A stretch of DNA of 64,000 nt from Sphaerisporangium perillae (GCF_023276435.1 NZ_JALLPO010000049.1:1-64000), one strand, 5' to 3'; shown: positions 32,630-41,691, counted from the stretch's first letter. Program-made: numbers and translations. Notes: generated by a model not told the origin, from the sequence alone.

Positions 32630-33940
32630 TCAGTCGCCTGGGCCGTGGGGGTGTTCCGGGGTGGTGCAGGCGAGCGGCACCGACGAGCCGCGCACAAGGT
32701 CGAGCTGTACGGTCTGCCGGGGCAGGAGGGCGTCCAGGAGCCAGTTGCCCGCGATACGGGCGCGGCCGCCGTGGACGGCCAGCAGGTGGTAGCCGCGTGT
32801 CACCGCCTTGGCGGCCACGCCGGACAGCGGGACGCCGAGCGGGTTGGCGGCGGCCTTCGCCCCTCCCAGGTCCACCAGGAACCCCAGGTCGCTGTGCCGG
32901 TACGGGCGGCGCTCGCGCCGGCCGTACGTGGCGGCGATGTTGTCGGCCGCCTGCTTGCCCTGGCGGGTGGCGTGCTGCGCGGTCATGGCGGTGTACTCGC
33001 CGGGGCGGGTGAGGTCGGGCACCGCCGCCCCGTCGCCGCAGGCGAAGATCTCCGGATGGCCGGGCACGGTCAGGTACTCGTCGACGATCAGCCTGCCCTT
33101 CTCGGTCGGCAGGCCGAGCGACTCGATCAGCGGGTCGGGGCGGACGCCGACGCACCAGACCAGCGAGCGGGTGGGCACGAACTCCCCGTCGGACAGTTTG
33201 ACCCCCTCGGAAGTGGCCTCGGCGACGGTCGTCCTGGTGCGGATCTCGACCCCTCGGCCGGCGAGGGTGCGGTGCGCGGTGCGCGACAGCCGCTCGTCCA
33301 GCTCGGGCAGGATGCGCGGCGCCTGGTCGACCAGCAGCCAGCGGGCGGGCTGGTCGCGCAGGCCTGGACGGCGCCGCTTGGCGTCCAGGGTGAGGAGCTG
33401 GCCCTGCGCCGCCACTTCGGTGCCGGTGTAGCCGGCGCCGACCACGACGAACGTGCAGCGCGCCTCCCGCTCCTTGGCGTCGTCGGTGGCGTCGGCGAGC
33501 TCGATCTGGCGGATCAGGTGGTCGCGCAGGTACAGCGCCTCGGCGATGCTGCGGAAGCCGTGGGCGTGCTCGGCGACCCCGGGGATGGGCAGCAGCTTGT
33601 TGACGCTGCCGACCGCGATGAGCAGCCGGTCGTAGCCGAGGTCACGGCGCCCGCCCTCGGCGTCGGTGCACTCGACCCGGCGCGCTTCGAGGTCCACCCG
33701 GTCGACGGCGGCCAGCAGGTGGCGGACGCCGGGGCAGTTGCCGGCCAGCGGTATGGCGACCTTGCGGGGGTCCAGGATCCCCGCCGCCACCTCCGGAAGC
33801 AGAGGCAGGTACAGGAAGTAGTCGGTCGGGTTGATCAAAACGATCTCGATCGCGCCTTTGGCGAGGCGGGAGAGGCGCCGCGCCGCGGTGAATCCCGCGA
33901 AGCCCGCACCGGCGATGACGACACGCTGGCGATCGGCCAT
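32630..33940 (-). CDS. Type II NADH dehydrogenase-like FAD oxidoreductase
   Basis: A 436-residue two-dinucleotide-domain flavoprotein. The N-terminal FAD motif is VVIAGAGFAGFTAARRLS, a second GxGxxG for NAD(P)H is FVVVGAGYTGTEVAA, and the FAD-closing motif is EIFACGDGAAV. The C-terminal region (YHLLAVHGGRARIAGNWLLD) is amphipathic, as expected for monotopic membrane attachment. AAAGGA lies before the ATG at 33940. It probably passes electrons from NAD(P)H to quinone without proton pumping. It is monocistronic. Confidence 0.88.
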   Translation of the reverse strand: MADRQRVVIAGAGFAGFTAARRLSRLAKGAIEIVLINPTDYFLYLPLLPEVAAGILDPRKVAIPLAGNCPGVRHLLAAVDRVDLEARRVECTDAEGGRRDLGYDRLLIAVGSVNKLLPIPGVAEHAHGFRSIAEALYLRDHLIRQIELADATDDAKEREARCTFVVVGAGYTGTEVAAQGQLLTLDAKRRRPGLRDQPARWLLVDQAPRILPELDERLSRTAHRTLAGRGVEIRTRTTVAEATSEGVKLSDGEFVPTRSLVWCVGVRPDPLIESLGLPTEKGRLIVDEYLTVPGHPEIFACGDGAAVPDLTRPGEYTAMTAQHATRQGKQAADNIAATYGRRERRPYRHSDLGFLVDLGGAKAAANPLGVPLSGVAAKAVTRGYHLLAVHGGRARIAGNWLLDALLPRQTVQLDLVRGSSVPLACTTPEHPHGPGD

Positions 33941-34509
33941 GGACGGTTTCCTTTCAACTCTGCATGGGGTGTTGAAGGCGGAAATGCCCAGGCTTGCCGC
34001 GTACCCGCCCTCGCAGCCCGAAACCCCTTCCAGCCCTCGAACGGCGAAGCGCCCCAGCGCGGGGTCGTCCGGGGCGATCGGCACCGCGGGGTCGCCGGCG
34101 TCCTCGTGGCCCAGCAGGGCGGCGAACGGCTCCCAGTCCTCCTGCGCCTCCTCCTCCCCGTACACGACCAGGGTCCGCAGGTGGGCGGAGGACTTGGCGG
34201 CGTCCCGGGCCACGGGAAGCAGCGCCGAACAGACGAAACTTCTGGACAGCGTAGTGTCGCTCGCCACCCGTGTGGATGCGCCGGGGCGGGGCCGGTACCC
34301 GGGCCGGTGCCGCCGCACCTGCCGGCCGGCGCATCCCTGAACCACCGGGGCCCGCTGAACAGGTCATATCCGAGGATGGGCCCGGCCGCCATTTACCCAC
34401 TACTTCGCTGGGTTACCATGACCTCGGACTCGGAGTGCTCGAGAACGTCAGGGGTTTCGGTCAGGCGCATTCCATGTGCCGTGTGGCAGCGCCAGGGAGC
34501 GGCGAGAAC
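33941..34509. other. Gene-free region with coding-like minus-strand stretch
   Basis: The minus-strand frame of the NDH-2 gene stays open upstream to about 34345. Between roughly 34060 and 34220 it has GC-rich third positions and a protein-like composition (HLRTLVVYGEEEAQEDWEPF, AALLGHEDAGDP). I do not recognise it. It may be a relic of another gene, since the NDH-2 ribosome site and family start are clearly at 33940. The plus-strand promoter for the following ABC operon should lie at 34390-34500; no clear hexamers were seen. Confidence 0.35.
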
Positions 34510-35814
34510 ATGATGATCAGCAGAAAGGCCGCCGCGGGCGCCATCGCCTTCGGCCTCGTCCTGACCACCGCCGCGTGCGGCGGCTCGAACGGGACGGGCG
34601 GCCGCGGCGGCGGGGGCGGTTCCGGCGCCTCGGGCGGCACGTTCACCTACTGGACGAGCGGCTGGCAGCCCGAGCAGATCGCCGAGATCGACGCGGCGTT
34701 CGACAAGGCCCACCCCGGGATGCACGCCAAGGGCGAGTACATCGCGAGCTCCGACCAGTACCTCCCCAAGGTCATCTCGGCGCTGAAGAACGGCACCCAG
34801 CCCACGGTGCTCCTCACGCAGAACCCCTCCGACCTGCCGGTCATCGCCCAAAGCGGCAAGCTCGTCCCGCTGGACGGCAAGCTCGCCGCCGAGACCGACG
34901 CCCTCTACCCGGGCATCAAGGAGTCCCTGTTCTACAAGGGGCACCAGCTCGGCATCGCGCTGGCCGGCGTGGGCGACATCGTGCTCTTCTACAACAAGAA
35001 GGCCTTCGCCGGCGCCGGGATCAAGAACCCGCCCGAGACGTGGGACGAGCTGGCCGCCGACGCCAAGAAGCTGTCGGACCCGGTCAAGAACAAGTACGGC
35101 TTCTACGTGCCGCTCGGTGAGGCGGAGTGGATCTCCTTCGCCTGGGCGCCGATGCTGCATGCCGAAGGAGGGTCGTTCCTCAACGCCGACGGCACGGCCA
35201 CCGCCTTCAACAGCCCCGCCGGGGTCAAGGCGCTCACCAGATGGGTCGACCTGATCAAGAGCGGGTCCGCGCCGAGCACCAGCTACGCCCAGGCCGGCAG
35301 CTTCGACGGGGCGCCCGCGTTCGCCAGCGGCACGGTCGCCATGATCGTGAACGGCCAATGGGCGGTGCCGACGTTCGAGAAGGCGGGCGTCGACTTCGGC
35401 GTCGCCCCGATGCCCAAGGGCGCGGCGGGCACCTCGACCAGCCTGGGCATCGGCGTGGCGGCGCTGCTGAAGACCGACGCCGCCGCCGAGAAGGCCGGCC
35501 TTGAGTTCCTGAAGTTCCTGACCACCCCCGAGCGGGGCGCCTACCTGGCGGTCAAGAGCGGTGGCCTGCCGTCGGACCCGGCGCAGCTCCAGCAGCCGGC
35601 GCTGAAGGACCACATCGCCGGCGATCCCACCTACGCGGTGTTCGCCGAGGCGGAGAAGACCGGCAAGGTCCGCCCGATCACCCCCGCCTACAACGCCATC
35701 TCCCAGAGCCTCTGGACCGAGATCAACGCGGCGCTGAAGGGACGCAAGACGCCGGCCGAGGCGCTCGCCAAGGCGGCGAGCGACGGGGACGCGGCGCTGA
35801 AGAAACTCGGCTGA
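34510..35814 (+). CDS. CUT1 sugar-binding lipoprotein (second ABC system)
   Basis: A 434-residue extracellular solute-binding protein (family 1). The signal peptide ends in lipobox LTTAAC, followed by a Gly-rich tether. The mature part shows FTYWTSGWQPEQIAEIDAAF, LGIALAGVGDIVLFYNKKAF and WDELAADAKKL, typical of maltose/multiple-sugar binding proteins. ATG at 34510 follows GGGAGCGG; another ATG follows at once. It is first gene of an operon with two permeases (TGATG overlap with the next). Sugar specificity unknown. Confidence 0.88.
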   Translation: MMISRKAAAGAIAFGLVLTTAACGGSNGTGGRGGGGGSGASGGTFTYWTSGWQPEQIAEIDAAFDKAHPGMHAKGEYIASSDQYLPKVISALKNGTQPTVLLTQNPSDLPVIAQSGKLVPLDGKLAAETDALYPGIKESLFYKGHQLGIALAGVGDIVLFYNKKAFAGAGIKNPPETWDELAADAKKLSDPVKNKYGFYVPLGEAEWISFAWAPMLHAEGGSFLNADGTATAFNSPAGVKALTRWVDLIKSGSAPSTSYAQAGSFDGAPAFASGTVAMIVNGQWAVPTFEKAGVDFGVAPMPKGAAGTSTSLGIGVAALLKTDAAAEKAGLEFLKFLTTPERGAYLAVKSGGLPSDPAQLQQPALKDHIAGDPTYAVFAEAEKTGKVRPITPAYNAISQSLWTEINAALKGRKTPAEALAKAASDGDAALKKLG

Positions 35815-36767
35815 TGCGCCTCCGGCACCCGATGGAACGCGGCGTCGCGGAACTCGTGCTCGCGGGAGCCCCCGCCCGGGGACCGCGGCCGGCGCGGCGG
35901 CCGTACCGCACCTGGGCGCTCGCCTACGCCTTCGTGGCCCCCACCGTCGTGCTCACGGTGCTGTTCTCGCTCGTGCCGCTCGCGATGCTCCTCTGGCGCA
36001 GCCTGTACAGCGGCGGGGTGTTCGACCTCGCGCCGGAGTTCGTGGGCCTGGACAACTACGCGCGGATGCTCGCCGAGGGAGGCGGCCACGCGCTCGGCGT
36101 CACCGGGGTCTACACCGCCGGGTTCATCGTGCTGACCATGGGCGCGGGGCTGGTGCTCGCGCTGCTGCTGAACTCCGGGGCGCCCGGCGTGGCCCGGCTG
36201 CGGGCGCCGTTCGTCATCCCCCTGGTCGTGCCCGTCGTCGCCACCGCGCTGATCTGGGCGAACATGTTCGCGCCCCAGTTCGGGCTGGTCAACCGGCTGC
36301 TCAGCGCCGTCCACCTGCCGCAGGCCGACTTCCTGTCCTCGCCGGGCCTCGCGCTGGTCGCGGTGCTGACGTTCGGCGCCTGGCAGTTCTTCGGGCAGAA
36401 CGTCGTCCTGTACGTGGCGGCCCTGAAGTCGGTGCCGCGCGACGTGCTGGACGCGGCCAGCGTGGACGGCGCCGGAGCCTGGCGCAGGTTCGCGCACGTC
36501 CAGTGGCCCATGATGCGCCGGCACACCCTGCTGATCTGGGTGGTCACCACGCTGACCGGCCTGCAGACGTTCACCCAGATCTACGTGCTGACCCAGGGCG
36601 GCCCGGACGGGGCCACGCAGACCGCCCTCTACTACGTGTACAACGAGGGGTTCGTCCAGTTCGACACCGGCCGCGCCAACGCCATGGGGGTCGCGCTGTT
36701 CCTGCTCTCCCTGCTCATCACCGTCACGCAGATCTGGCTCCTCGGGCGGGTGGACCGTGCGCGCTAG
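35814..36767 (+). CDS. CUT1 sugar ABC permease, MalF-type
   Basis: A 317-residue permease with six membrane helices. It starts at the ATG overlapping the binding-protein stop (TGATG), after an Arg/Pro-rich cytoplasmic leader. The EAA loop is present in variant form (VLDAASVDGAGAWRRFAHVQ, with D-A-A instead of E-A-A). It is followed by the second permease, whose GTG start lies 10 bases inside this gene. It forms the channel with the downstream permease; the ATPase is encoded elsewhere. Confidence 0.88.
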   Translation: MRLRHPMERGVAELVLAGAPARGPRPARRPYRTWALAYAFVAPTVVLTVLFSLVPLAMLLWRSLYSGGVFDLAPEFVGLDNYARMLAEGGGHALGVTGVYTAGFIVLTMGAGLVLALLLNSGAPGVARLRAPFVIPLVVPVVATALIWANMFAPQFGLVNRLLSAVHLPQADFLSSPGLALVAVLTFGAWQFFGQNVVLYVAALKSVPRDVLDAASVDGAGAWRRFAHVQWPMMRRHTLLIWVVTTLTGLQTFTQIYVLTQGGPDGATQTALYYVYNEGFVQFDTGRANAMGVALFLLSLLITVTQIWLLGRVDRAR

Positions 36768-37581
36768 CCTGATCGCCCGCCGCTCGGTGGTCTACCTGCT
36801 GCTCGGCCTGGCCGTCCTCATCGTGGCGTTCCCGCTGGTCTGGATGGCGGTGAGCGCGCTGAAGACCGATGCCGAGATCATCAACCCGGCGGCGCCGCTG
36901 TGGCCGCGGGATCCCCAGTGGTCCAACATCGGCCGGGCCCTCGCGCAGGCCCCGTTCGGCCGGTGGTTCCTCAACACCGCGATCTTCGGCGTGGCGGCCA
37001 CCGCCGGGCAACTCGCCAGCGGGCTGCTCGCCGGCTACGCCTTCGCCCTGCTCGACTTCCCGGCCAAGCGGTTGCTGTTCATGGTGGCGCTGAGCGGGCT
37101 GATGGTGCCGTTCAGCGCGATCATCGTCCCCATGTCGCAGCTCCTCGGCGACCTCGGCTGGCTGAACACCTACCAGGGCCTGATCGTGCCGAACATCGCC
37201 TCGGCGCTGGGCGCCTTCCTGTTCCGGCAGTTCTTCCTCGGCACGCCGCGCGAGCTGGGGGAGGCGGCCCGCATCGACGGGGCCTCGGAGCTGCGGGTGT
37301 TCTTCGAGGTGTACGCCCCGCTCGCCCGGCCGGTCGTCGCCGCGCTCGCCATCATCCTGTTCCTGCAGAACTGGAACAACTTCCTGTTCCCGCTGATCGT
37401 GGTGAACACCACCGAGATGGCCGTCCTGTCGCAAGGGCTCTCGGTGTTCCAGAGCCAGTTCACCACCCAGTACAACCTGATCATGGCGGCGTCGCTCATC
37501 ACGATCGTCCCGGTGCTGCTGGTCGCCGTCGCGGCCCAGCGCCACATCATCGAGGGCATCACTCTCGGCGCCCTCGACTGA
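36757..37581 (+). CDS. CUT1 sugar ABC permease, MalG-type
   Basis: A 274-residue permease with six predicted helices and EAA loop LGEAARIDGASELRVFFEVY. GTG at 36757 overlaps the upstream permease gene. The C-terminus AQRHIIEGITLGALD is the family norm (R-x-I-x-x-G-x-x-x-G-A-x-K/D). Last gene of the operon; it converges with the SDR gene after 31 bases, where a GC-rich inverted repeat (GCCGCCGGCGGC) may stop both transcripts. Confidence 0.88.
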   Translation: MRASLIARRSVVYLLLGLAVLIVAFPLVWMAVSALKTDAEIINPAAPLWPRDPQWSNIGRALAQAPFGRWFLNTAIFGVAATAGQLASGLLAGYAFALLDFPAKRLLFMVALSGLMVPFSAIIVPMSQLLGDLGWLNTYQGLIVPNIASALGAFLFRQFFLGTPRELGEAARIDGASELRVFFEVYAPLARPVVAALAIILFLQNWNNFLFPLIVVNTTEMAVLSQGLSVFQSQFTTQYNLIMAASLITIVPVLLVAVAAQRHIIEGITLGALD

Positions 37582-37612
37582 CGGCGCCCGGCCGCCGGCG
37601 GCGTCCGGCCGG

Positions 37613-38470
37613 TCAGGCTGTGGCCAGGATGGCCGCCACCGCGTCGCGCAGGGGAGTGGTGGGGCGGCCGATGAGCCTGCTCAGATCGCCCGGGGTGTCG
37701 GCCAGCTCGCCGTCGGCGATGGCGACGTCGAAGCCGGCGTACGCGGCGGCGGTCGGCTCGGGCAGTCCCGCGCCGACCAGGACCCGCGTGTACTCCTCGA
37801 CCGGGAGGTCCTGGTAGGCGACCGGCCTGCCCGATACGGCGGAGACCTCCGCGGCGAGCTCCGGCATGCTCCAGGCGGTGTCGCCGGTCAGCTCGTAGAT
37901 CGTGTTCTCGTGGCCTTGCGCGGTCAGCACGGCCGCCGCGGCGCCCGCGTAGTCGCCGCGCGTGGCGCTCGCGACGCGGCCGTCCCGGGCGCTGCCGGCG
38001 ATCGTGCCGCTCGCCGCGCCCTGCGTGACGGCCGCGACGTAGTTCTCGGTGTACCACCCGTTGCGCAGGAACGTGAAGGGCAGGCCGGAGGCACGGATGT
38101 GCTCCTCGGTGCCCTTGTGCTCCGCCGCGAGCTCGAGTTTCGAGGTGTCGGCGTGCAGGATGCTGGTGTACGCGATCCGCGCCACCCCTGCCGCGACGGC
38201 GGCGTCCACGACGGCCTTGTGCTGCGGCAGGCGGGATCCCACGACGTTGCCGGAGATCAGCAGGACCACGTCACCCGCCGCGAACCCAGCCTTCAGCGTC
38301 TCGGGCCTGTCGTAGTCCGCCTCGCGGATCTCCACCCCGCGCGCGGCGAGGTCGGCGGCCTTCGCCGGGCTCCGTACGGCCGCCGCGATCTGGCCTGCGG
38401 GCACGCTCTCCAGCAGGGCTTCCACGACAAGGCGTCCGAGCTGCCCGGTCGCACCGGTGACGACGATCAT
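37613..38470 (-). CDS. NmrA-like SDR, QorB-type quinone oxidoreductase
   Basis: A 285-residue atypical SDR. The Rossmann motif is VVTGATGQLGRLVVEALL at the N-terminus. NmrA/QorB-like features are IAYTSILHADTSKLELAAEH and FTFLRNGWYTENY. ATG at 38470 sits 6 bases after GAGGA; a GTG two codons upstream is an alternative. It is divergent from an HxlR regulator with a single N-terminal Cys, the arrangement of qorB/qorR redox pairs. Likely NADPH-dependent quinone or electrophile reduction; inferred from family and context. Confidence 0.85.
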   Translation of the reverse strand: MIVVTGATGQLGRLVVEALLESVPAGQIAAAVRSPAKAADLAARGVEIREADYDRPETLKAGFAAGDVVLLISGNVVGSRLPQHKAVVDAAVAAGVARIAYTSILHADTSKLELAAEHKGTEEHIRASGLPFTFLRNGWYTENYVAAVTQGAASGTIAGSARDGRVASATRGDYAGAAAAVLTAQGHENTIYELTGDTAWSMPELAAEVSAVSGRPVAYQDLPVEEYTRVLVGAGLPEPTAAAYAGFDVAIADGELADTPGDLSRLIGRPTTPLRDAVAAILATA

Positions 38471-38518
38471 CTTCACTCCTCTGGTCGGTGGTTCACCGTC
38501 AAGGTAGTACTAACTTCT

Positions 38519-38552
38519 AGAAAGTGCAATCTCGCAGAAAGTACAATCCCGC
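38519..38552. promoter_or_regulatory. Tandem 17-bp repeat operator candidate for the HxlR protein
   Basis: AGAAAGTGCAATCTCGC at 38519-38535 is followed directly by AGAAAGTACAATCCCGC at 38536-38552 (15 of 17 identical). A near-palindrome AACTTCTAGAAAGT lies at its left edge and GTAGTACT just before. It occupies the middle of the 110-bp divergent spacer between qorB-like and hxlR genes. Confidence 0.65.
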
Positions 38553-38581
38553 ATGCAGCGGCGACAGCGTAAGCTTGGGGC

Positions 38582-38986
38582 ATGGAAGATCAGGCCGTGA
38601 TCCCACGCGACGAGCACGCGCGGATCATCTTCGACGTCTTCGCACGTGGATGCCCCTCGCGGGAAACGCTGGAGCACATCACCGGCCGCTGGGGCGTCCT
38701 TGCCCTGGTCGCGCTCAGCGAGGGCGCCTACCGCTTCAACGCGCTGCGCCGCCGGGTCGAGGGCGTGAGCGAGAAGATGCTCGCGCAGACCCTCCAGGCC
38801 CTGGAGCATGACGGCCTGGTCCACCGCGAGGCCCAGCACACCATCCCGCCCAAGGTCGAATACAGCCTCACCCCGCTCGGCCAGGAGGCGGCACGCCGCC
38901 TCCTCGACCTGATCGAATGGCTCGAAGGCCGGATGCCCCAGGTCATCGAGGCCCGCGACCGGCACGACAAGATCAAGAACGGCTGA
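38582..38986 (+). CDS. HxlR-family regulator with one N-terminal cysteine (QorR/HypR-like)
   Basis: A 134-residue winged-helix dimer protein. The single Cys is residue 24 in ARGCPSRETLEHITGRWG, the same neighbourhood as the redox-sensing Cys of HypR and QorR. The HTH core reads FNALRRRVEGVSEKMLAQTL and the wing KVEYSLTPLG. It is divergent from the QorB-like reductase, which it probably controls through thiol oxidation or alkylation. The direct repeats between the genes are its likely target. The redox role is inference from position of the Cys and gene order. Confidence 0.88.
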   Translation: MEDQAVIPRDEHARIIFDVFARGCPSRETLEHITGRWGVLALVALSEGAYRFNALRRRVEGVSEKMLAQTLQALEHDGLVHREAQHTIPPKVEYSLTPLGQEAARRLLDLIEWLEGRMPQVIEARDRHDKIKNG

Positions 38987-39074
38987 GCGCGCGCCGTCCT
39001 CGGCCCTGCGATGGCGTGTATGGCGGTGCGGCGACGCCACCGGGCAATAGATCCCGCCGGAGAAAGAAGTCCGT

Positions 39075-40712
39075 ATGCGACTGGATGTGCTGTTCGTCAA
39101 CGGCCGGTTCGCCACCCTGGACCCGGACAGGCCCGCGGCCGGGCGGCTCGGCGTGTTCGCCGGGCGGGTCGCCGGCCTCGACGAGGAACTGGACGGCCTC
39201 ACCGCCGAGGCCGTGATCGACCTCGGCGGGGCGAGCGTGGTACCGGGGTTCAACGACGCCCACCACCACCTCAGCATGCGCGGCCAGCGGCTGATAGAGC
39301 TGGACCTGCGAGAGGCCCGGGTCGCCACCCTAGGGGAGCTGTACGCGAAGGTCGCCGAGCGTGCCGCGGCCCTCCCTCCGGACGCCTGGATCACGGGAGG
39401 CGGCTACGACCAGAACAAGCTCGGCGGGCGCCACCCGACGCGCGAGGCGCTGGACAGGGCGGCGGGCGGCAGGCCGGTCTGGCTCCAGCACACCTCCTGC
39501 CACATGGGCGTGGCCAACACCGCGGCCCTGGCCCGCATGGGCTTCGCCCACGTGGAGGACGTTCCGGCCGAGATCCCCGGCGGCACCATCGGGCGCGACG
39601 CCGCCGGGCTGCCCGACGGGCTGCTCACCGAGCAGGCACAAGGGCTCGCCCTCCGCGTGCTGCGCCCGGTCGCCGTCGAGGACTTCATCGACGGCATCGC
39701 ACTGGCGAGCCGGGCCGCGGCGTCGGAAGGGCTGACCAGCTTCACCGAGCCCGGCGTCGGCCAGGGCCTGGCGGGCAACGGCGCATGGGACGTCGCCGCC
39801 TTCCAGGAGGCGGTACGGCGGGGCGCGCTGCTCCAGCGGGCCACCGTGATGCCGGGCTCGCCCAACCTCCACTACGTGGACGACGGCTGGTTCGGGCTCG
39901 ACCTCGGCGTCGGCACCGGCCTCGGGGACGACCGGCTGCGGATCGGACCGGTCAAGTTGTTCTCGGACGGCTCGCTCATCGGCCGTACGGCCGCGATGTG
40001 CTGCGACTACGAGGGCGAGCCGGGCAACCACGGGCTGCTGCAAGAGGACGAGGAGACGCTGCACGGCTTCATCGTGCGGGCCCACGCCGCAGGATGGCAG
40101 ATCGCCACCCACGCCATCGGCGACCACGCCATCGACGTGGTGCTGGACGCCTACGAGGACGCCCAGGCCCGCATCCCCCGGGCAGACCCCCGCCATCGCG
40201 TAGAACACTGCGCGGTCACCAGTGACGCCCAGGTGGCGAAGGTCGCCCGGCTCGGCGTGATCCCGGTGCCCCAGGGCCGGTTCATCTCCGAACTCGGCGA
40301 CGGCTTGCTCGCGGCCCTCGGTCCCGAACGCTCTCTCGGGTGCTACCGGCAGCGGTCGTTCCTCGCGGCCGGCATCGTGCTCCCCGGCAGCTCCGACTGC
40401 CCGGTGGTCGAAGGGGCGCCACTGCTCGGCATCCACGACCTGGTCAACCGGCGCACGGCGAGCGGCGCGCTCTTCAACCCGGCCGAGGCGCTCACCGCCG
40501 AACAGGCGCTCCGCGCGTACACCGTCGGTTCGGCGTACGCGGTCAAGGAGGAGCGGTACAAGGGCACCCTGTCCCGCGGCATGCTCGCCGACTTCGTGGT
40601 CCTCACCGACGACCTGCTCACCGTCGCCCCCGAACGCATCCGGGACATCGGCGTCCTCGCCACGGCCGTCGGCGGCACCTTCATCCACGATTCGGCGGGC
40701 TTCGGGAGATGA
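39075..40712 (+). CDS. YtcJ-like metal-dependent amidohydrolase
   Basis: A 545-residue amidohydrolase-family protein. The N-terminal metal motif is PGFNDAHHHLS (HxH type). The barrel contains HTSCHMGVANTAAL, the lysine-bearing strand RIGPVKLFSDGSLIGRTAAM, and later metal ligands in IATHAIGDHAID and RVEHCAV. The terminal metal Asp is probably in LPGSSDCPV, and the composite beta-sandwich is closed by GMLADFVVL. GGAGAAAGAAG precedes the ATG. Related enzymes hydrolyse N-acyl or formamide groups; the substrate here is unknown. A small DUF1801 gene follows after 40 bases. Confidence 0.88.
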   Translation: MRLDVLFVNGRFATLDPDRPAAGRLGVFAGRVAGLDEELDGLTAEAVIDLGGASVVPGFNDAHHHLSMRGQRLIELDLREARVATLGELYAKVAERAAALPPDAWITGGGYDQNKLGGRHPTREALDRAAGGRPVWLQHTSCHMGVANTAALARMGFAHVEDVPAEIPGGTIGRDAAGLPDGLLTEQAQGLALRVLRPVAVEDFIDGIALASRAAASEGLTSFTEPGVGQGLAGNGAWDVAAFQEAVRRGALLQRATVMPGSPNLHYVDDGWFGLDLGVGTGLGDDRLRIGPVKLFSDGSLIGRTAAMCCDYEGEPGNHGLLQEDEETLHGFIVRAHAAGWQIATHAIGDHAIDVVLDAYEDAQARIPRADPRHRVEHCAVTSDAQVAKVARLGVIPVPQGRFISELGDGLLAALGPERSLGCYRQRSFLAAGIVLPGSSDCPVVEGAPLLGIHDLVNRRTASGALFNPAEALTAEQALRAYTVGSAYAVKEERYKGTLSRGMLADFVVLTDDLLTVAPERIRDIGVLATAVGGTFIHDSAGFGR

Positions 40713-40752
40713 GAAGCTTGTCCGGTACCGGGGGAGGATCGCGAGGCGGGCC

Positions 40753-41142
40753 ATGCCGGATGCCGAGCTGGACGCACTTCTGACGGCATTCGAGCCTGAA
40801 GGGCGAGAGGTCGCCCGCCGTGCCTGCGAGCTGGTGCTGAGCGTGCTCCCCGGCGCCGTGCGGACGGTCGGCGGCGGGGACGTGGGGTACGGGGGGCCCG
40901 GGTACGAGGGCGGCTACAAGGGCCTCCTCTTCGTGGTGACCCCGCTACGGTCGGCCGTCAGGCTGGGAATCGCCGGCGGCGCCTCCCTGGCCGACCCGGA
41001 TGGACTGATGCGCGGCACCGGCAAGGTCCACCGCCACATACGGCTGGAGTCCCGAGAGGACGTCGCACGCCCCGAACTCAGGACAATCCTCGAATCAGCG
41101 GCCGAGCGCGGGGCGACACCTCCCGTCAAGCCGTGTCCCTGA
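40753..41142 (+). CDS. DUF1801 (YdhG-like) small protein
   Basis: A 129-residue protein of the DUF1801 type: LLTAFEPEGREVARRACELV, then GYKGLLFVVTPLRSAVRLGI and the C-terminal KVHRHIRLESREDVARPELR. Such proteins have a YdhG-like alpha/beta fold and no established activity. Start at ATG 40753, with only a weak ribosome site; probably in the same transcript as the amidohydrolase. Confidence 0.75.
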   Translation: MPDAELDALLTAFEPEGREVARRACELVLSVLPGAVRTVGGGDVGYGGPGYEGGYKGLLFVVTPLRSAVRLGIAGGASLADPDGLMRGTGKVHRHIRLESREDVARPELRTILESAAERGATPPVKPCP

Positions 41143-41143
41143 A

Positions 41144-41428
41144 ATGGCGCCTTCGGCGCTGTCTTCTCAAGGCGGCCCTCGCCGAGCCTGCGACGCACCG
41201 TTGCGCAGGCGACAGTCCGGTCAGGGATGGGTCAAGCCCTACCGAGTACGGGGCGGCAAGATCAGCTTCCTCCTCTGCGAGGAATGCGACGCCACCTGGA
41301 CGCCTGAACAGCAACCCGAGCGCGGCACCTTTCGCGATCTCAGCAACCGACTGAACGAAGCCTTCGGGACCACCGGTCAGAACATCAATTGGTGGGCGCG
41401 AATAGAAGAACCGCCAGAGCAAACCTGA
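41144..41428 (+). CDS. Small hypothetical protein with a CxxC half-ribbon
   Basis: A 94-residue frame whose second half is protein-like: WVKPYRVRGGKISFLLCEEC, then DATWTPEQQPERGTFRDLSN and a Trp-rich end (INWWARIEEP). Proteins of this type usually carry two Cys pairs forming a zinc ribbon. Here only CEEC is intact; the region where the first pair should lie (RACDAPLRRRQSGQG) has one Cys, which suggests a damaged or frameshifted N-terminus. The true start is uncertain. Unrecognised function. Confidence 0.5.
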   Translation: MAPSALSSQGGPRRACDAPLRRRQSGQGWVKPYRVRGGKISFLLCEECDATWTPEQQPERGTFRDLSNRLNEAFGTTGQNINWWARIEEPPEQT

Positions 41429-41587
41429 TCCAGGGCGCGCCTCTCCTCTCCCTGCGGACGAGCAACACCCTAGCGAGAATGCGGTCAGCTCTGTCCCCTG
41501 CCTCTCCATGCATACCCCGGCGACTTCCGTTCCACGGACCCGGGTGAATTCCAATCCTCCTATTCCAAAAATACGCGGAGAAGAACG

Positions 41588-41614
41588 TTCGGCCTGCTGA
41601 ACCGGCAGGCCGAA
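41588..41614. terminator. 10-bp stem hairpin
   Basis: TTCGGCCTGC at 41588-41597 pairs with GCAGGCCGAA at 41605-41614 around a 7-base loop. It lies 160 bases after the small zinc-ribbon-like gene and may terminate read-through towards the MFS gene. Confidence 0.6.
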
Positions 41615-41648
41615 AGGACCGCCCGCACGGGGTGGCCGTCTGGGTACT

Positions 41649-41691
41649 CGGCCGCTCCCGGCGGCCCCAGGACGGGCCCCGGGAGCGGCCG
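41649..41691. terminator. 13-bp stem hairpin
   Basis: CGGCCGCTCCCGG at 41649-41661 pairs perfectly with CCGGGAGCGGCCG at 41679-41691 around a 17-base loop. With the hairpin at 41588 it makes a double stem-loop in the 600-base gene-free region 41429-42027. Terminator or leader structure. Confidence 0.6.
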
